In this document: one piece after another, positions 5,901 to 7,038 of the stretch | How positions within the stretch are numbered: the first letter of the stretch is position 1 | Layout: each line of letters begins with the position of its first letter | Source: Bacteroidales bacterium | GTDB lineage: Bacteria > Bacteroidota > Bacteroidia > Bacteroidales > Paludibacteraceae | DNA length: 7,038 bases | Assembly (NCBI GenBank): GCA_900769035.1 | Contig: CAAGFD010000109.1 | Location: forward strand, 1 to 7,038 | Direction: 5' to 3' | Position numbers and translations under genes: made by a program | The notes under the pieces: generated by a model | Databases searched by the model: none | What the model was told of the DNA's origin: nothing | The model's input: the letters and a program-made list of their open reading frames with translations, nothing else

Positions 5901-7038
5901 ATGAATTGGCAACAGTTAATTACCACAAAACGTTTCGGGTTGGAGAATTTTCATCAAAAGCATGATGATAGATCGGAATTTGAACGAGATTATGATAGAT
6001 TGATTTTCTCTCCTTCTTTTAGAAGATTACAAAATAAAACTCAAGTATTTCCTTTGCCTGGGCATATTTTTGTCCATAATAGGTTGACTCATAGTCTTGA
6101 AGTCTCTACTGTCGGAAAATCTATTGGAAATAAAATATCTTACGAGCTATTAAAAAAGTACCCGGAAATACCATCATTATCATCTATTGGTGCAATTGTT
6201 GCTGCAGCTTGTCTTGCTCATGATTTGGGAAATCCTCCTTTCGGTCATTCCGGAGAAAAAGCCATAGGTTCTTTTTTCTCAGAAAGTATTGGTCAATCGT
6301 ATAAGAGCGTTGTAAAAGTTGACAAAGAACAATGGACCGATTTTGAAAAGTTTGAGGGTAATGCAAATACATTCCGGATGCTGACTAATAAATTTATAGG
6401 AAGGCGAGAGGGTGGTTTTGTACTTACGTATTCTACATTGGCTTCTATTGTTAAATATCCATATCCGTCGATTTCAGCACCTAACGGGAAGAATAAATTC
6501 GGTTTTTTTCAAGCGGATATATCTTCGTATGAAAAAATTTCAAAAGAGTTGGGTGTTAAATTATTAATAGAGGAATCTAAATGTTATGCAAGATTTCCCC
6601 TTGTATATATTGTTGAAGCTGCAGATGATATTTGTTATCAAATAATGGATATTGAAGATGCTTTTAAACTTAAAATATTTAATTTTAGACAAGTAAAAGA
6701 TATGTTTTTCCCTTTCTTTTCTTTTGAAAAAAGAGAAAGAATAGAAAGTATTATGGATGATATCTTGGATGAAAATGAGAAAATTGCATATTTCAGAAGT
6801 TGTGTTATCGGACGATTAGTAAGTTTAGTGAGTGAAGTCTTCATTGAAAATGAGCAAGATATACTAATGGGAAATTTTGATGGTTCTTTGATTTCTCATT
6901 TGCCGAAAGATATTTATGATGCATATAACAATGTGTCAAGTTTGGCATATTCAAAAATTTATTTATCACAGATGGTTGTTGATGTAGAACTTGCCGGTTA
7001 TAAAATCATTTCAGAACTATTGAAGGTATTAATGGAGG
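5901..7038 (+). CDS. dgt: dGTP triphosphohydrolase, HD-domain (partial, 3' end outside window)
   Basis: The enzyme hydrolyses dGTP to deoxyguanosine and triphosphate, adjusting the cytoplasmic dNTP pool. The visible 379 codons cover most of a protein that is usually near 450 residues in this phylum. HD-domain metal ligands are all present: His64 (RLTHSLEV), His107-Asp108 (CLAHDLGNPPFGHSGE) and an Asp at 242 or 243 (VEAADDICYQIMDIEDA). The substrate-site segment FEGNANTFR (151-159) and the N-terminal SFRRLQNKTQVFPL (39-52) are typical of Dgt-type dNTPases. The ATG at 5901 is the first in frame and lies 11 bp after the stop of the lipoprotein gene. No frameshift is seen. The exact nucleotide preference (dGTP only or several dNTPs) cannot be told from the sequence. 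Confidence 0.93.
   Translation, partial: MNWQQLITTKRFGLENFHQKHDDRSEFERDYDRLIFSPSFRRLQNKTQVFPLPGHIFVHNRLTHSLEVSTVGKSIGNKISYELLKKYPEIPSLSSIGAIVAAACLAHDLGNPPFGHSGEKAIGSFFSESIGQSYKSVVKVDKEQWTDFEKFEGNANTFRMLTNKFIGRREGGFVLTYSTLASIVKYPYPSISAPNGKNKFGFFQADISSYEKISKELGVKLLIEESKCYARFPLVYIVEAADDICYQIMDIEDAFKLKIFNFRQVKDMFFPFFSFEKRERIESIMDDILDENEKIAYFRSCVIGRLVSLVSEVFIENEQDILMGNFDGSLISHLPKDIYDAYNNVSSLAYSKIYLSQMVVDVELAGYKIISELLKVLME

Noticed and set aside
6638..6844. Minus-strand 68-residue open frame inside dgt, and a similar one at 6184-6372
   Set aside because: Both are antisense to the well-conserved dgt coding sequence and show no recognisable features.

Overview
The window looks like chromosomal DNA from a low-GC member of the Bacteroidota, most likely order Bacteroidales. 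The evidence is Bacteroidetes-type promoters (TAnnTTTG -7 boxes, one with a perfectly placed TTTG -33 box), genes without Shine-Dalgarno sequences, a RsuA/RluB-family pseudouridine synthase with a long Asn/Tyr/Arg-rich N-terminal extension, and a trigger factor with a strongly diverged middle domain. I cannot assign a genus. I see no mobile element, CRISPR array or phage gene.

Layout. Positions 1-1198 (minus) hold the start and most of a 23S/16S rRNA pseudouridine synthase that runs off the left edge. Positions 1199-1409 are a divergent promoter region. Positions 1410-2762 (plus) encode trigger factor. A long hairpin at 2781-2815 serves as a shared terminator for trigger factor and for the converging operon on the other strand. 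That operon (minus, 4912 down to 2839) has three tightly packed genes: a multi-pass membrane protein resembling Mpv17/PMP22, a FetA-like ABC ATPase and a FetB-like permease. Upstream of it, on the same strand, lie a tRNA-Leu(CAA) gene at 4981-5064, its own promoter and its own terminator. From 5299 on the plus strand a lipoprotein with a WHy/LEA14-like domain is followed after 11 bp by dgt (dGTP triphosphohydrolase), which runs off the right edge.

How the genes fit together. The pseudouridine synthase, trigger factor and tRNA-Leu serve translation and nascent-chain folding. FetA and FetB would form an inner-membrane transporter, which in E. coli is linked to iron export; the co-transcribed Mpv17-like protein is the least expected partner. 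The lipoprotein and dgt appear to form a second operon whose functional link is unknown. Most of the window is ordinary housekeeping DNA. The points most worth a second look are the Mpv17-like/FetAB gene set and its missing promoter, the Asn-rich extension of the pseudouridine synthase, and a mismatch in the anticodon stem of the tRNA.
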